Of a stretch of 64,000 nt of DNA, positions 8,717-16,632 are shown in pieces. Made by a program: the position numbers and the translations under genes. The notes under the pieces are model-generated. The model did not search any database. It was not told where the DNA came from and saw only the letters and a list, made by a program, of their open reading frames with translations. Every line of letters starts with the position of its first letter. The stretch's first letter is position 1. Source of the DNA: Thermoanaerobacter pseudethanolicus ATCC 33223. GTDB taxonomy: Bacteria > Bacillota > Thermoanaerobacteria > Thermoanaerobacterales > Thermoanaerobacteraceae. The stretch spans positions 1,062,501-1,126,500 of the forward strand of contig NC_010321.1 of assembly GCF_000019085.1 (NCBI RefSeq), read 5' to 3'.

Positions 8717-9151
8717 TTGGAAATGTTAATAAGAGATTGCGCTGGAGGAGTTGTATTTAAAGGAGATAATGTATTCATCCTCAAAAATGAGAAGGGGGAG
8801 TGGGTGTTACCAAAAGGGGTTATTAGAAATAATGAATTGCCTATTGATGTGGCCATAAGAAGAGTCTGTGCTGAAACAGGTCTTAAATCTGTTGAAGTCC
8901 TTTCTACTGCTGGTGAAACCAGCTACGAATTCTATTCTGTTACCCGTCAACGTCCTGTCTTTAATAAAATCATTTGGTATCTCATGACTACCGCCGATGA
9001 GGAATTTAATATTAGCAAGGAAGATGGTTTTGTTGATGGAGGATTTTATCCTATAGACAAGGCTTTGGAGATGATTACCTATAGTCAAGACAAATCACTT
9101 GTAAACGTTTCTTACTTTAAATATAAGACGTTGACGAAGGCTCTGGCATAA
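8717..9151 (+). CDS. Nudix-fold protein with degenerate Nudix box
   Basis: A 144-residue protein opening with DCAGGVVFKGDNVFILKNEKGEW, the usual first strands of a Nudix domain. The Nudix box runs from about residue 34 as G-x5-E-x7-R but continues R-V-C-A-E-T-G-L. Two of the metal-binding glutamates of REUxEE are therefore replaced (by Arg and Ala) and one is kept. Hydrolase activity may be lost or changed. The start is supported by AGGGGGC eight bases upstream. The sigma-H-like promoter suggests expression at the onset of sporulation, but the substrate is unknown. Confidence 0.82.
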   Translation: MEMLIRDCAGGVVFKGDNVFILKNEKGEWVLPKGVIRNNELPIDVAIRRVCAETGLKSVEVLSTAGETSYEFYSVTRQRPVFNKIIWYLMTTADEEFNISKEDGFVDGGFYPIDKALEMITYSQDKSLVNVSYFKYKTLTKALA

Positions 9152-9164
9152 AGCGGAAAAGCTT

Positions 9165-9204
9165 TAATAAAGCCTAATAAAGCCTAATAAAGCCTAATAA
9201 AGCC
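9165..9204 (+). repeat. Four tandem copies of a 10-bp unit (TAATAAAGCC)
   Basis: Four exact copies lie at 9165-9174, 9175-9184, 9185-9194 and 9195-9204. The unit equals the left arm of the terminator that follows, so each copy could in principle pair with the single right arm. Confidence 0.97.
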
Positions 9205-9223
9205 GGCAACGGCTTTATTTTTT
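9196..9223 (+). terminator. Terminator of the Nudix gene
   Basis: AATAAAGCCG (9196-9205), loop GCAA, CGGCTTTATT (9210-9219), then T-rich sequence. A perfect 10-bp stem. Confidence 0.85.
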
Positions 9224-9259
9224 GATTATAATTTGGTATAATGACAAAGGGGTGCTATT

Positions 9260-9910
9260 TTGGCTAAAAGTTATAAAACACTATATTCTTACGGAGTTGC
9301 TGAAATTGAAATAAAGCGTTCCAAATTTATTGGACATGCTAAACCAGTTTCTTCAGAGGAAGAGGCAATAAAATTTATAGAGGAAATTAGGGCAAGTCAC
9401 AGAATGGCAACCCATAACGTTTACGCTTATGTTATTGGAGAAAATGATGAAATTCAGCGTTTTAGTGATGATGGAGAGCCTTCTGGCACAGCAGGCATAC
9501 CTGTATTAAATGTAATAAAAAAAGAAGGATTAAAAAACGTTGTTGTTGTAGTTACAAGGTATTTTGGCGGAATATTGTTAGGAGCAGGAGGCTTAGTGAG
9601 AGCTTATACAAAAGGGGCAAAAGTAGGTATTGATGCTGCTGGAATAATAGAAAAAATACCTGCGAAAAGTGTTATACTCACTTTTGATTATACTTTCCTG
9701 GGAAGAATTCAAAATGAGCTTTTAAAAAAAGGTTATTACATTAAGGATATTATATATTCAGATAGAGTTTCTATAGTATTACATATTGAAGAAGACCATC
9801 TATTAGAATTTCAAACTTTTATAAATGATTTGACAAGTAAAAGGTGTGATATAAAAATTGAGGAAGATGTATACCTTTTTAAAAAAGGCGATGAATATTA
9901 TGGGACATAA
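9260..9910 (+). CDS. YigZ/IMPACT family protein (YvyE-like)
   Basis: A 216-residue two-domain protein. The N-terminal UPF0029 (IMPACT-like) domain holds the family signature around residues 50-100: THNVYAYVIG, FSDDGEPSGTAG and VVVVTRYFGGILLGAGGLVRAY. The C-terminal DUF1949 domain spans about 135-205. The bacterial family is of uncertain function; IMPACT relatives regulate translation and some YigZ proteins have been linked to nucleic-acid binding. The start used is TTG at 9260 after AAAGGGGTG. It stands alone between two terminated units. Confidence 0.9.
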   Translation: MAKSYKTLYSYGVAEIEIKRSKFIGHAKPVSSEEEAIKFIEEIRASHRMATHNVYAYVIGENDEIQRFSDDGEPSGTAGIPVLNVIKKEGLKNVVVVVTRYFGGILLGAGGLVRAYTKGAKVGIDAAGIIEKIPAKSVILTFDYTFLGRIQNELLKKGYYIKDIIYSDRVSIVLHIEEDHLLEFQTFINDLTSKRCDIKIEEDVYLFKKGDEYYGT

Positions 9911-9994
9911 ACTTTATCCCTTATAAAAGGAAGAGAGAAAAGTAAATGGGGGCGCATTAATTAAGACCCTATTGAATTTAGGAGGTTAAAAAGA

Positions 9995-10405
9995 ATGGAG
10001 TGGGATTATTCCTACATAGATTACGTGGAAGAAGCTATGAAAAGAAAGGTGTGGGCTGTAGTAGGAGCACTCCCTCGAGAGAGTAAATATGGCTATCAAA
10101 TTTATCGAACTCTTAAATTGAACGGGTATACAGCTTATCCTGTTAATCCAAAATTTCAAGAAGTAGATGGAGATCCTTGCTATGAGTCTTTATCGAGCTT
10201 ACCTGTAATACCAGAAGTTGTAGATATGGTAGTTCCTCCTAATAGAGGTGGACAGTACCTAGAGGAAGCGGCAAAATTAGGTGTGGAATTTATTTGGTTC
10301 CAACCGGGGGCAGAAAGTGAGGAACTGGTGGAAAAAGCTAAAAACCTTGGGCTAAAAGTTATTTATAATACCTGTGTAATGTTGGAAACCGATAAGAGGA
10401 AGTAA
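9995..10405 (+). CDS. CoA-binding domain protein
   Basis: A 136-residue single Rossmann-fold protein of the CoA_binding_2 family: WAVVGALPRESKYGYQIYRTL near the N-terminus, then YPVNPKF and GVEFIWFQPGAESEELV. The C-terminal Cys in VIYNTCVMLE is typical. Members resemble the CoA-binding domain of succinyl-CoA synthetase alpha but lack the ligase part, and their role is not settled. It has a clear AGGAGG ribosome site 10 bases before ATG 9995. Confidence 0.9.
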   Translation: MEWDYSYIDYVEEAMKRKVWAVVGALPRESKYGYQIYRTLKLNGYTAYPVNPKFQEVDGDPCYESLSSLPVIPEVVDMVVPPNRGGQYLEEAAKLGVEFIWFQPGAESEELVEKAKNLGLKVIYNTCVMLETDKRK

Positions 10406-10437
10406 GAGGAGAGCCATCTCCTCTTATTTGATTATTT
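10403..10437. terminator. Bidirectional terminator
   Basis: TAAGAGGAGA (10403-10412), loop GCCA, TCTCCTCTTA (10417-10426). It overlaps the stop of the CoA-binding gene and faces the convergent TauE/SafE pair. Confidence 0.7.
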
Positions 10438-10794
10438 GCGAGGTTTTGAGAAAAATTCGTATATTCCCATACAGAATAAAAAAACAGCGAATATTTTTTT
10501 TAATATAAAGGCTTTTGTGATTGCTGCTATAATAGCTCCAACAAAACTTCCTATCATTCCACCTATTATTATAAGCAATATGATTTTATACTTTATGTTT
10601 TTACTTTTAAAATGGTATATTAATGCGATAATTGCTGTAGGAATAAAAGAAAAAAGATTAACGCTTTGAGCAATGTGTTGCTCGGTTCCAATAAAGATTG
10701 TCAAGGCAGGAATGAGAATTGTCCCTCCTCCAATTCCCATTCCTCCTACAATTCCTGAAAAAAGTCCTATTAGAAATAGTTTCATGATATCCAC
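10432..10794 (-). CDS. Half-size TauE/SafE family permease, second gene
   Basis: A 120-residue hydrophobic protein with about four membrane segments. It starts with LFLIGLFSGIVGGMGIGGGTILIPAL, the repeated signature of each half of TauE/SafE (former DUF81) sulfite/sulfonate exporters. Full-length members are about 240-260 residues and carry two such halves. Its first 13 bases overlap the end of the neighbouring half gene, so the two are translationally coupled. Inferred: the two halves assemble into one transporter of a sulfur-containing anion; the substrate is not shown by sequence. Confidence 0.85.
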   Translation of the reverse strand: MDIMKLFLIGLFSGIVGGMGIGGGTILIPALTIFIGTEQHIAQSVNLFSFIPTAIIALIYHFKSKNIKYKIILLIIIGGMIGSFVGAIIAAITKAFILKKIFAVFLFCMGIYEFFSKPRK

Positions 10795-11147
10795 ATCCTG
10801 ACGGAAGCTATAAGCATTATTATTCCAAAAATTTTTCTTAATAAAGGTATGGAGAGTTTATTAAGAAAATATGCGCCAATAATTCCTCCTATCGTACTTC
10901 CTATAGCTATGTTAATAGTTAAAGGGATGTCGATTATTTTATTTTGCAAATACACTAAGCTACTGACTAGAGTGATAGGAAGTATAATTGAAATTGCTGT
11001 AGCATGAGCCTTATGGTCTTCTATGCCAAGCAAAAATACCAATGCTGGGACTATTAAAGTGCCTCCTCCTGTACCTAAAAGACCGTTTACGATACCAGTT
11101 ATAAAGCCTATAGAGAAAAGTTTTAGTTTATCAGTCATTTTTATCAC
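10782..11147 (-). CDS. Half-size TauE/SafE family permease, first gene
   Basis: A 121-residue membrane protein with about four helices and the signature FSIGFITGIVNGLLGTGGGT, homologous to one half of TauE/SafE permeases. It lies upstream of the other half in the same two-gene unit. The divergent neighbour is cysteine synthase, which fits a link to sulfur metabolism, but that is context only. The start ATG may be at 11147 or at the internal ATG four codons on. A GGTGAT ribosome site is present. Confidence 0.85.
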   Translation of the reverse strand: MIKMTDKLKLFSIGFITGIVNGLLGTGGGTLIVPALVFLLGIEDHKAHATAISIILPITLVSSLVYLQNKIIDIPLTINIAIGSTIGGIIGAYFLNKLSIPLLRKIFGIIMLIASVRMWIS

Positions 11148-11206
11148 CTTTTACAGCTTGATATTATTATTTTTTCACTAAATTCTTTTGATATTCTAAT
11201 TTCCAT

Positions 11207-11236
11207 TTGACATGTTTAGCTTAGAAAGTTTAAAAT
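11207..11236 (+). promoter_or_regulatory. Sigma-A promoter of cysK
   Basis: TTGACA (11207-11212), 18 bases, TAAAAT (11231-11236), 33 bases before the ATG. Confidence 0.6.
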
Positions 11237-11269
11237 TTTTATAGTAATGTGCAAATGGAGGTAAATTTT

Positions 11270-12190
11270 ATGATTGCCAACAATGTTTTTGAGCTGATTG
11301 GAAAAACGCCAGTTGTTAAGTTAAATAAAATTGTTGAAAAAGAATGGGCGGAAATTTATTTAAAATTAGAATTTTTTAATCCGGCAGGCAGTGTTAAAGA
11401 TAGGGTAGCTTTTTCCATGATAGAAAAGGCAGAAAAAGAAGGAAAATTAAAAAAAGGAAGTGTAATTATTGAACCTACCAGCGGAAATACAGGGATAGGG
11501 TTAGCGATGGTAGGGGCAGCAAAAGGGTATAAGGTAATAATAGTTATGCCCGATACTATGAGTATGGAAAGAAGAATGCTTTTAACGGCATATGGGGCAG
11601 AAGTAGTTCTTACCCCTGGCAAATTGGGGATGGAAGGCGCTATAAAAAAAGCGGAAGAATTAGTAAGGCAGAATAAAAACTATTTTATGCCACAACAGTT
11701 TGAAAATTTTGCAAATCCGTTAATTCATGAAGAGACTACTGCCAAAGAGATAATTGAAGATTTTAACGAAGGACTTGATGTTTTTGTTGCAGGTGTAGGT
11801 ACGGGAGGAACTATTACAGGAGTAGGAAAAATATTAAAAAATAAATTTTCTAATATAAAAATTATTGGAGTAGAGCCCTATTCAGCAGCAGTACTTTCTG
11901 GTAAAGAGCCTGGTCCTCATAAGATTCAAGGGATTGGGGCAGGCTTCATTCCTAAGGTGTTAGATAAAAATGTCATAGATGAAGTAATTGCTGTAAAAGA
12001 TGAAGATGCCTTTGAGGTGACTCGTCTTTTAGCAAAAAAAGAAGGCATACTTGGAGGAATTTCTACAGGTGCTTCCTTATGGGCAGCAATTGAAGTTGCT
12101 AAGAAATTAGGCAAAGGTAAAAAGGTTTTAGCAATAGCTCCTGACAGTGGAGAGAGGTATTTAAGCACACAACTTTTTAGAGAGGATTAG
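11270..12190 (+). CDS. cysK: Cysteine synthase (O-acetylserine sulfhydrylase)
   Basis: A 306-residue PLP enzyme of fold type II. It makes L-cysteine from O-acetylserine and sulfide. The PLP lysine lies in NPAGSVKDR near residue 43, the substrate loop is [10 protein letters not shown] near 70, and the phosphate loop is [10 protein letters not shown] near 175. The start is ATG 11270, eight bases after GGAGG; the GTG at 11249 would place the ribosome site inside the gene. It is monocistronic and divergent from the TauE/SafE pair. CysK and CysM types cannot be separated with certainty here. Confidence 0.95.
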   Translation: MIANNVFELIGKTPVVKLNKIVEKEWAEIYLKLEFFNPAGSVKDRVAFSMIEKAEKEGKLKKGSVIIEPTSGNTGIGLAMVGAAKGYKVIIVMPDTMSMERRMLLTAYGAEVVLTPGKLGMEGAIKKAEELVRQNKNYFMPQQFENFANPLIHEETTAKEIIEDFNEGLDVFVAGVGTGGTITGVGKILKNKFSNIKIIGVEPYSAAVLSGKEPGPHKIQGIGAGFIPKVLDKNVIDEVIAVKDEDAFEVTRLLAKKEGILGGISTGASLWAAIEVAKKLGKGKKVLAIAPDSGERYLSTQLFRED

Positions 12191-12192
12191 AT

Positions 12193-12221
12193 TTACAAGC
12201 CTTATATTATTGTGTTAAAAT
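12193..12221 (+). promoter_or_regulatory. Possible sigma-A promoter of yebC
   Basis: TTACAA, 17 bases, TAAAAT, ending 29 bases before the ATG at 12251. Confidence 0.45.
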
Positions 12222-12250
12222 ATTTTAGACACAGTAAAGGAGGTTTTTTT

Positions 12251-12991
12251 ATGTCAGGGCATTCAAAATGGGCTAATATAAAACACAAAAAAGAGAAAAT
12301 GGACGCTAAAAAGGGGAGAATTTTTACAAAGCTTACCAAAGATATTATAAAAGCGGCTAAAGAAGGCGGTGGAGACCCTAACACTAACAGTAAATTAAGA
12401 GATGCTATAGAAAAGGCAAAAGCTAATAATTTGCCAAATGAAAATATACAAAGGGCTATTAAAAAAGGTACCGGTGAATTAGGAGGAGCTAATTTAGAAG
12501 AAGTAATATATGAAGGATACGGTCCTTCTGGTACTGCCATAATTGTTGAAGCTTTGACTGACAATAAAAACAGAACTGCTGGTGAAATAAGGCATATTTT
12601 TGATAGGCATGGTGGTAGTTTAGGAGCAGCTGGTTCTGTTACGTGGATGTTTGACAAAGTCGGAATTATAATTGTTGAAAAAGATAATTCTATTGATGAA
12701 GACGAGTTAGCGATGGTTGCAATAGATGCCGGCGCGCAAGACTTTTCTGCAGAAGATGAAGAATTCGAAATAATCACTGAACCTTCAAATTTTCAAGAAG
12801 TAAAAGAAGCGATTGAAAAAGCGGGGTATAAGATTTCAGAAGCAGAAGTTACTATGCTTCCTAAAAATACTATACAACTAAGTCCTGAAGACTATGAGAA
12901 ATTCGAAAAATTAATTGACAAATTAGAGGAAAATGACGATGTACAAAACGTTTATCACAATGTGGAAATAGAAGACGAAAATGACGAATAA
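12251..12991 (+). CDS. yebC: YebC/PmpR family protein
   Basis: A 246-residue protein starting [21 protein letters not shown], the hallmark of the YebC/TACO1 family. The three-domain layout and the [14 protein letters not shown] block near 130 are intact. Family members are annotated as transcriptional regulators; more recent work connects several to relief of ribosome stalling at proline stretches. The start is ATG 12251 after AAAGGAGG. It is monocistronic. The position near ruvCAB, seen in many bacteria as yebC-ruvC, is loosely kept here. Confidence 0.95.
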
Positions 12992-13040
12992 AAGAAAGAG
13001 ATAGAAGAGGCTACATTTCTTCTATCTCTTTCTTTTCTTT
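12991..13040. terminator. Bidirectional terminator overlapping the cheW-like stop
   Basis: AAAGAAAGAGATAGAAGA (12991-13008) pairs perfectly over 18 bp with 13018-13035 around a 9-base loop. T-rich sequence follows on the plus strand. The right arm is the coding sequence for the Glu/Lys-rich C-terminus of the minus-strand gene, so both genes share this structure. Confidence 0.85.
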
Positions 13041-13457
13041 TTCTGTTAAAACTTTATGTAAGTCTAAGTTGATTATTAATCTGTCGTTTAAATTGATAAT
13101 AGATGTTATATACTCTTTCCCAATTCCTTTTATTATGTCTGGAGCTTCTTGGATGGAACTATCGTCTATATGTAAAACTTCTGTTACTGAGTCTACGATG
13201 AAACCTACTGGTCTGTTAGTGACATTTACTACAATAATCCGATTGTTGTCATTTTTTTCTGATAAAGGCAAATTAAAACGCTTTTTTAAATCTACAATAG
13301 GAATAACTGTTCCTCTTAGATTAGTTATGCCTTCTACAAAAGAAGGGGCATCAGGTACTTTAATAATCGTCTGAAGCCGTATAATTTCTATTACCTGATT
13401 AATGTCTACGCAAAAGTCTTCATTGTTTAATTTAAAAACTACAATTTGATTTGCCAC
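13011..13457 (-). CDS. cheW: CheW-like chemotaxis coupling protein
   Basis: A 148-residue single CheW domain: FKLNNEDFCVDINQVIEI, then VEGITNLRGTVIPIVDLKKRF near 42-62 and VGFIVDSVTEVLHID near 88-103. CheW links chemoreceptors to the kinase CheA. No other chemotaxis gene is near, so it could be a stray coupling protein or a regulatory module. An unusual point is its sigma-H-like promoter. GGAGGAGAT lies just before the ATG. The C-terminus (KEKKEIEEM) is encoded by one arm of the terminator hairpin. Confidence 0.9.
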   Translation of the reverse strand: MANQIVVFKLNNEDFCVDINQVIEIIRLQTIIKVPDAPSFVEGITNLRGTVIPIVDLKKRFNLPLSEKNDNNRIIVVNVTNRPVGFIVDSVTEVLHIDDSSIQEAPDIIKGIGKEYITSIINLNDRLIINLDLHKVLTEKEKKEIEEM

Positions 13458-13482
13458 TTTATCATCTCCTCCCTTATAGATA

Positions 13483-13511
13483 TTATTCGATATTTTTTGA
13501 CAAAATCCTGC
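13483..13511 (-). promoter_or_regulatory. Sigma-H-like promoter of the CheW-like gene
   Basis: On the minus strand GCAGGATTT (13511-13503), 11 bases, ATCGAATAA (13491-13483). All fixed positions of the sigma-H consensus are met, and it ends 25 bases before the ATG. Confidence 0.55.
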
Positions 13512-13567
13512 AAAGAGAATAAATTTTTTAAAATTGGTTATAATTACATAAAACAGGAGGAGATGCT

Positions 13568-14134
13568 ATGAAAAAGTTAATTTCCTATAAATTGGTTATG
13601 ATATATTTGTTAGCTATATTTATAGGAGTGATGGTTGGGTATTTAATTAACGTTAAAGATAGGGAGCAGCAAAAAACAGAAAAAAATATAACTTATGAAC
13701 AGAAGATTACTTCTCAGCAAGAAGCTCTTGCCAAAAAATTAATTTCTCAAAGTAAACTTATATTTGAAACTAAATATCTTGAAAATGGAGAAATAGTGCG
13801 TGAAGTTCAAAATTTAACCCCTTCTCTTTATGGAAAAAGCAAGGAAGAAATTGCAAAGATATATAGTAGTTGGAAAGTTAAAAGTTTTGATGAAGAGGAA
13901 ATAGTTCTCTATAGAGAAAAAGAAGGGTTGCCTGCAGATTATTATATAATTTCTAGTATAAATGGATATGTGGTTTTATTAAAAAGTGACGGAAATGGCA
14001 ATAAGGAAATTGTAGAGAAAACCGACATACCACTGGACAGTTTAACACCTTTTGACAGAGAAAGAGTGATGGAAAATATAATTACAAAAGACAAAGACGA
14101 AGCATACCAAATATTAGCAAATTTAAGCTCTTAA
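13568..14134 (+). CDS. bofC: BofC-like sporulation protein
   Basis: A 188-residue protein with one N-terminal membrane segment (about 8-28), an extracytoplasmic coiled region, and a C-terminal BofC-like domain from about 110 (YYIISSINGYVVLLKSDGNGN). In Bacillus BofC is a forespore-made inhibitor of the SpoIVB protease that controls sigma-K activation, and bofC is the neighbour of ruvA, as here. The sequence match is family-level only. GGAGGAGATGCT precedes the ATG. Confidence 0.7.
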   Translation: MKKLISYKLVMIYLLAIFIGVMVGYLINVKDREQQKTEKNITYEQKITSQQEALAKKLISQSKLIFETKYLENGEIVREVQNLTPSLYGKSKEEIAKIYSSWKVKSFDEEEIVLYREKEGLPADYYIISSINGYVVLLKSDGNGNKEIVEKTDIPLDSLTPFDRERVMENIITKDKDEAYQILANLSS

Positions 14135-14164
14135 GTTCTCCTATGTTTTTAGGAGAACTTTTTC
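14133..14164 (+). terminator. Terminator of bofC
   Basis: AAGTTCTCCT and AGGAGAACTT flank a short T-rich loop and are followed by TTTC. The hairpin begins inside the stop codon. Confidence 0.8.
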
Positions 14165-14193
14165 TTGTTTATAAAGGTCATTGATGTTAAAAT
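14165..14193 (+). promoter_or_regulatory. Sigma-A promoter of the ruv operon
   Basis: TTGTTT (14165-14170), 17 bases, TAAAAT (14188-14193), directly after the bofC terminator and 22 bases before ruvC. Confidence 0.55.
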
Positions 14194-14215
14194 AAATAAA
14201 AGGAGAGGGGATATA

Positions 14216-14713
14216 ATGAGGGTATTAGGGATAGATCCTGGAATTGCCATAATGGGCTATGGTATAATAGATTACAAATCCAATAAGTTTACTGTTATAG
14301 ACTACGGTGCAGTTACTACAAAAGCTGGTATTGATAAGGCTTTGCGCCTACACGATATATATAATGGAATTATATCACTTATAAAATCATACAGCCCTGA
14401 TGTAGTGGCTATAGAAGAGCTTTTTTACAATAAAAACGCAAAGACTGTCATAACTATTGGAGAATCCAGAGGAGTTTCTATTTTAGCCGCTGTCAATTCG
14501 GGAATAAAGGTTTTTGAATATACTCCTTTGCAAGTTAAACAAGCAGTGGTAGGGTACGGAAGAGCAGATAAACATCAAGTTCAACAAATGGTGAAGGCTT
14601 TATTAGATCTTGAGGAAATTCCTAGACCTGACGATGTAGCTGATGCCTTGGCAGTTGCTATATGCCATTGTCACAGTAACAATATGATTGAAAAGCTGGG
14701 GTATTCAAGATGA
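14216..14713 (+). CDS. ruvC: Holliday junction endonuclease RuvC
   Basis: A 165-residue RNase H-fold nuclease that resolves Holliday junctions with RuvAB. Acidic active-site residues are visible in LGIDPG (Asp7), AIEELFY (near 65) and the [10 protein letters not shown] motif near 138-147. The start is ATG 14216 behind AGGAGAGGGG; an upstream in-frame ATG at 14165 falls in the promoter. The stop overlaps the ruvA start by four bases (ATGA). Confidence 0.97.
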   Translation: MRVLGIDPGIAIMGYGIIDYKSNKFTVIDYGAVTTKAGIDKALRLHDIYNGIISLIKSYSPDVVAIEELFYNKNAKTVITIGESRGVSILAAVNSGIKVFEYTPLQVKQAVVGYGRADKHQVQQMVKALLDLEEIPRPDDVADALAVAICHCHSNNMIEKLGYSR

Positions 14714-15273
14714 TTGAGTATGTTAGAGGGATAATTGAAGATATTGGACAAGATTACGTAGTGATTGACTTTATGGGTATAGGTATAAAGGTTTTTGTTC
14801 CCTTTTCTACTTTAAAAGTTTTACCTTCTAAAGGAAATATAACCAAGCTTTATACATATTTACAGGTGAGAGAAGATGGTTTTCAAATTTTTGGCTTTAA
14901 AACAAAAGAAGAGCTAGATTTGTTTGAAAAATTATTGTCTGTTAGTGGTGTAGGGCCGAAAGGAGCTTTGTCTATTTTGTCCGTGGTTTCTATTGACAAT
15001 TTTGTAAAAGCAGTTAACGCAGGCGATTATAAAGCTCTTACAGTAGCTCCGGGAATAGGCAAAAAGACTGCTGAGAGAATTATTTTGGAATTAAAAGATA
15101 AGCTTCCAAAAGAAATAGTTTTTGAAGGTGATAATAATTTTTCAAATGAGGCTTTAGAAGCTTTATTAGCGTTGGGTTACACCAAGAGTGAAGCTATTTA
15201 TGCTTTGGCAGATATCACCTGTGATAGCGTAGAAGATGCTGTAAAGCAAGCTTTGAAAAAATTAATGAAATAG
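14710..15273 (+). CDS. ruvA: Holliday junction DNA helicase subunit RuvA
   Basis: A 187-residue protein: N-terminal OB fold, then two helix-hairpin-helix elements ([10 protein letters not shown] near 78 and [13 protein letters not shown] near 113) that grip the junction, and a C-terminal RuvB-binding domain with the [13 protein letters not shown] motif. It forms tetramers on four-way junctions. It is coupled to ruvC by ATGA and lies 10 bases ahead of ruvB. Confidence 0.97.
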   Translation: MIEYVRGIIEDIGQDYVVIDFMGIGIKVFVPFSTLKVLPSKGNITKLYTYLQVREDGFQIFGFKTKEELDLFEKLLSVSGVGPKGALSILSVVSIDNFVKAVNAGDYKALTVAPGIGKKTAERIILELKDKLPKEIVFEGDNNFSNEALEALLALGYTKSEAIYALADITCDSVEDAVKQALKKLMK

Positions 15274-15283
15274 GGTGAATTAA

Positions 15284-16300
15284 ATGGAGGAAAGAATACT
15301 AACTCAAAATTTTACACAGGAAGATGCCTCCGAATACAGTTTGCGTCCTAGGTGGCTTTCTGAGTATATAGGTCAGCAAAAGATAAAAGAGGAATTAAAA
15401 ATTTACATAGAAGCCGCTAAGATGAGGAAAGAGCCCCTTGACCATGTCCTATTATATGGTCCTCCTGGCCTTGGGAAAACGACTTTAGCCACAGTAATTT
15501 CTAATGAAATGGGAGTAGGAATAAAAATAACCTCAGGTCCTGCTATAGAAAAGTCGGGAGATTTGGCAGCAATTTTGACTAATTTACAGGAAAATGACAT
15601 ACTTTTTATAGATGAGATTCACAGGCTTAATAGAAGTGTAGAAGAGATTCTATATCCTGCAATGGAAGACTTTGAATTGGATATAGTAATAGGAAAAGGT
15701 CCAAGTGCCAGGTCTATAAGGCTTAGCCTTCCACGTTTTACTTTAATTGGTGCTACCACAAGAGCTGCGCTTATGACTTCTCCTTTGAGAGACAGATTCG
15801 GGGTTATAAACCGTTTGGATTACTATTCTGTGGAGGAATTAAAAGAAATAATTAAAAGGTCAGCGAATATTTTAAACATTGGAATTGATGAAAAGGCCGC
15901 TTTGGAGATTGCTAAAAGGTCACGGGGGACTCCCAGAATTGCCAATAGACTTTTAAAACGGGTGAGAGATTTCGCACAAGTAAGAGGAAATGGATACATT
16001 GATTTTAAAACTTCCAAAGAAGCTTTAGACGTATTAGGTGTAGATGAGATAGGATTAGAATACATTGATAGAAAGATTTTGGTTTCTATTATAGAAAAGT
16101 TTGGGGGTGGTCCTGTAGGAATCGATGCTATTGCTGCATCAATAGGAGAAGATGGGGATACAATAGAGGATGTTTATGAACCTTATCTTTTGCAAATAGG
16201 TTTTTTAAACAGGACTCCGCGAGGGAGAGTTGTTACAAAATTGGCTTATGATTACCTTAAATATCCTTATATAGAACAGGGGAGGATAGAAGGTGTTTGA
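15284..16300 (+). CDS. ruvB: Holliday junction DNA helicase subunit RuvB
   Basis: A 338-residue AAA+ motor. It begins [18 protein letters not shown], with Walker [10 protein letters not shown] near 58-66, Walker [10 protein letters not shown] near 107-115, sensor 1 GATTR near 157, and a C-terminal winged helix ending [13 protein letters not shown]. It pumps DNA through RuvA to move the branch point. Standard length. Its last codons overlap the DUF2905 gene by 8 bases. Confidence 0.98.
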   Translation: MEERILTQNFTQEDASEYSLRPRWLSEYIGQQKIKEELKIYIEAAKMRKEPLDHVLLYGPPGLGKTTLATVISNEMGVGIKITSGPAIEKSGDLAAILTNLQENDILFIDEIHRLNRSVEEILYPAMEDFELDIVIGKGPSARSIRLSLPRFTLIGATTRAALMTSPLRDRFGVINRLDYYSVEELKEIIKRSANILNIGIDEKAALEIAKRSRGTPRIANRLLKRVRDFAQVRGNGYIDFKTSKEALDVLGVDEIGLEYIDRKILVSIIEKFGGGPVGIDAIAASIGEDGDTIEDVYEPYLLQIGFLNRTPRGRVVTKLAYDYLKYPYIEQGRIEGV

Positions 16301-16505
16301 TAGTTTTGGCAAAATGTTGATATTTATGGGAGCTATATTAATTTTAATAGGGGTGCTTTTTTCCGTGGGTTCAAAAATTGGCTTAGGACGTTTGCCGGGA
16401 GATATAGTTTATCAAAAAGGAAATTTCACTTTTTATTTTCCTATTATGACAAGCCTTTTATTAAGTCTGTTTTTAACATTAATTTTTTGGCTTTTTAGAA
16501 GATAA
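16293..16505 (+). CDS. DUF2905 membrane protein
   Basis: A 70-residue protein with two hydrophobic helices (about 10-28 and 46-66) joined by [22 protein letters not shown], the family signature of DUF2905. Function unknown. It often ends ruv operons in Firmicutes and overlaps ruvB here, so cotranscription is nearly certain. Confidence 0.85.
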   Translation: MFDSFGKMLIFMGAILILIGVLFSVGSKIGLGRLPGDIVYQKGNFTFYFPIMTSLLLSLFLTLIFWLFRR

Positions 16506-16516
16506 TTTTTTGTCTA

Positions 16517-16545
16517 TTGAAAAAAATTTGATTTAAAGGTATAAT
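16517..16545 (+). promoter_or_regulatory. Sigma-A promoter of queA-tgt-yajC
   Basis: TTGAAA, 17 bases, TATAAT. It gives a leader of about 80 bases, AT-rich, in which I see no known riboswitch. Confidence 0.75.
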
Positions 16546-16632
16546 CAGTACCATGTTCGTATGCTATAGATTTATAAAATAAGTTTTTTATGGACAAATT
16601 ATAAACAAAACAATAAAAGGATGGAGTAAGAT

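Noticed and set aside
10432-11147. The two TauE/SafE halves as one frameshifted gene
   Set aside because: The second gene has its own start and complete N-terminal signature, and the overlap is short and typical of coupling; a split gene is the simpler reading, though an error cannot be fully excluded.
12202-12777. 191-codon frame antisense to yebC
   Set aside because: Ser/Pro/Leu-rich composition typical of the antisense of AT-rich genes; no ribosome site and no family.
13540-13567. TATAAT before bofC as a sigma-A or forespore promoter
   Set aside because: No acceptable -35 for sigma-A, sigma-F or sigma-G could be placed.
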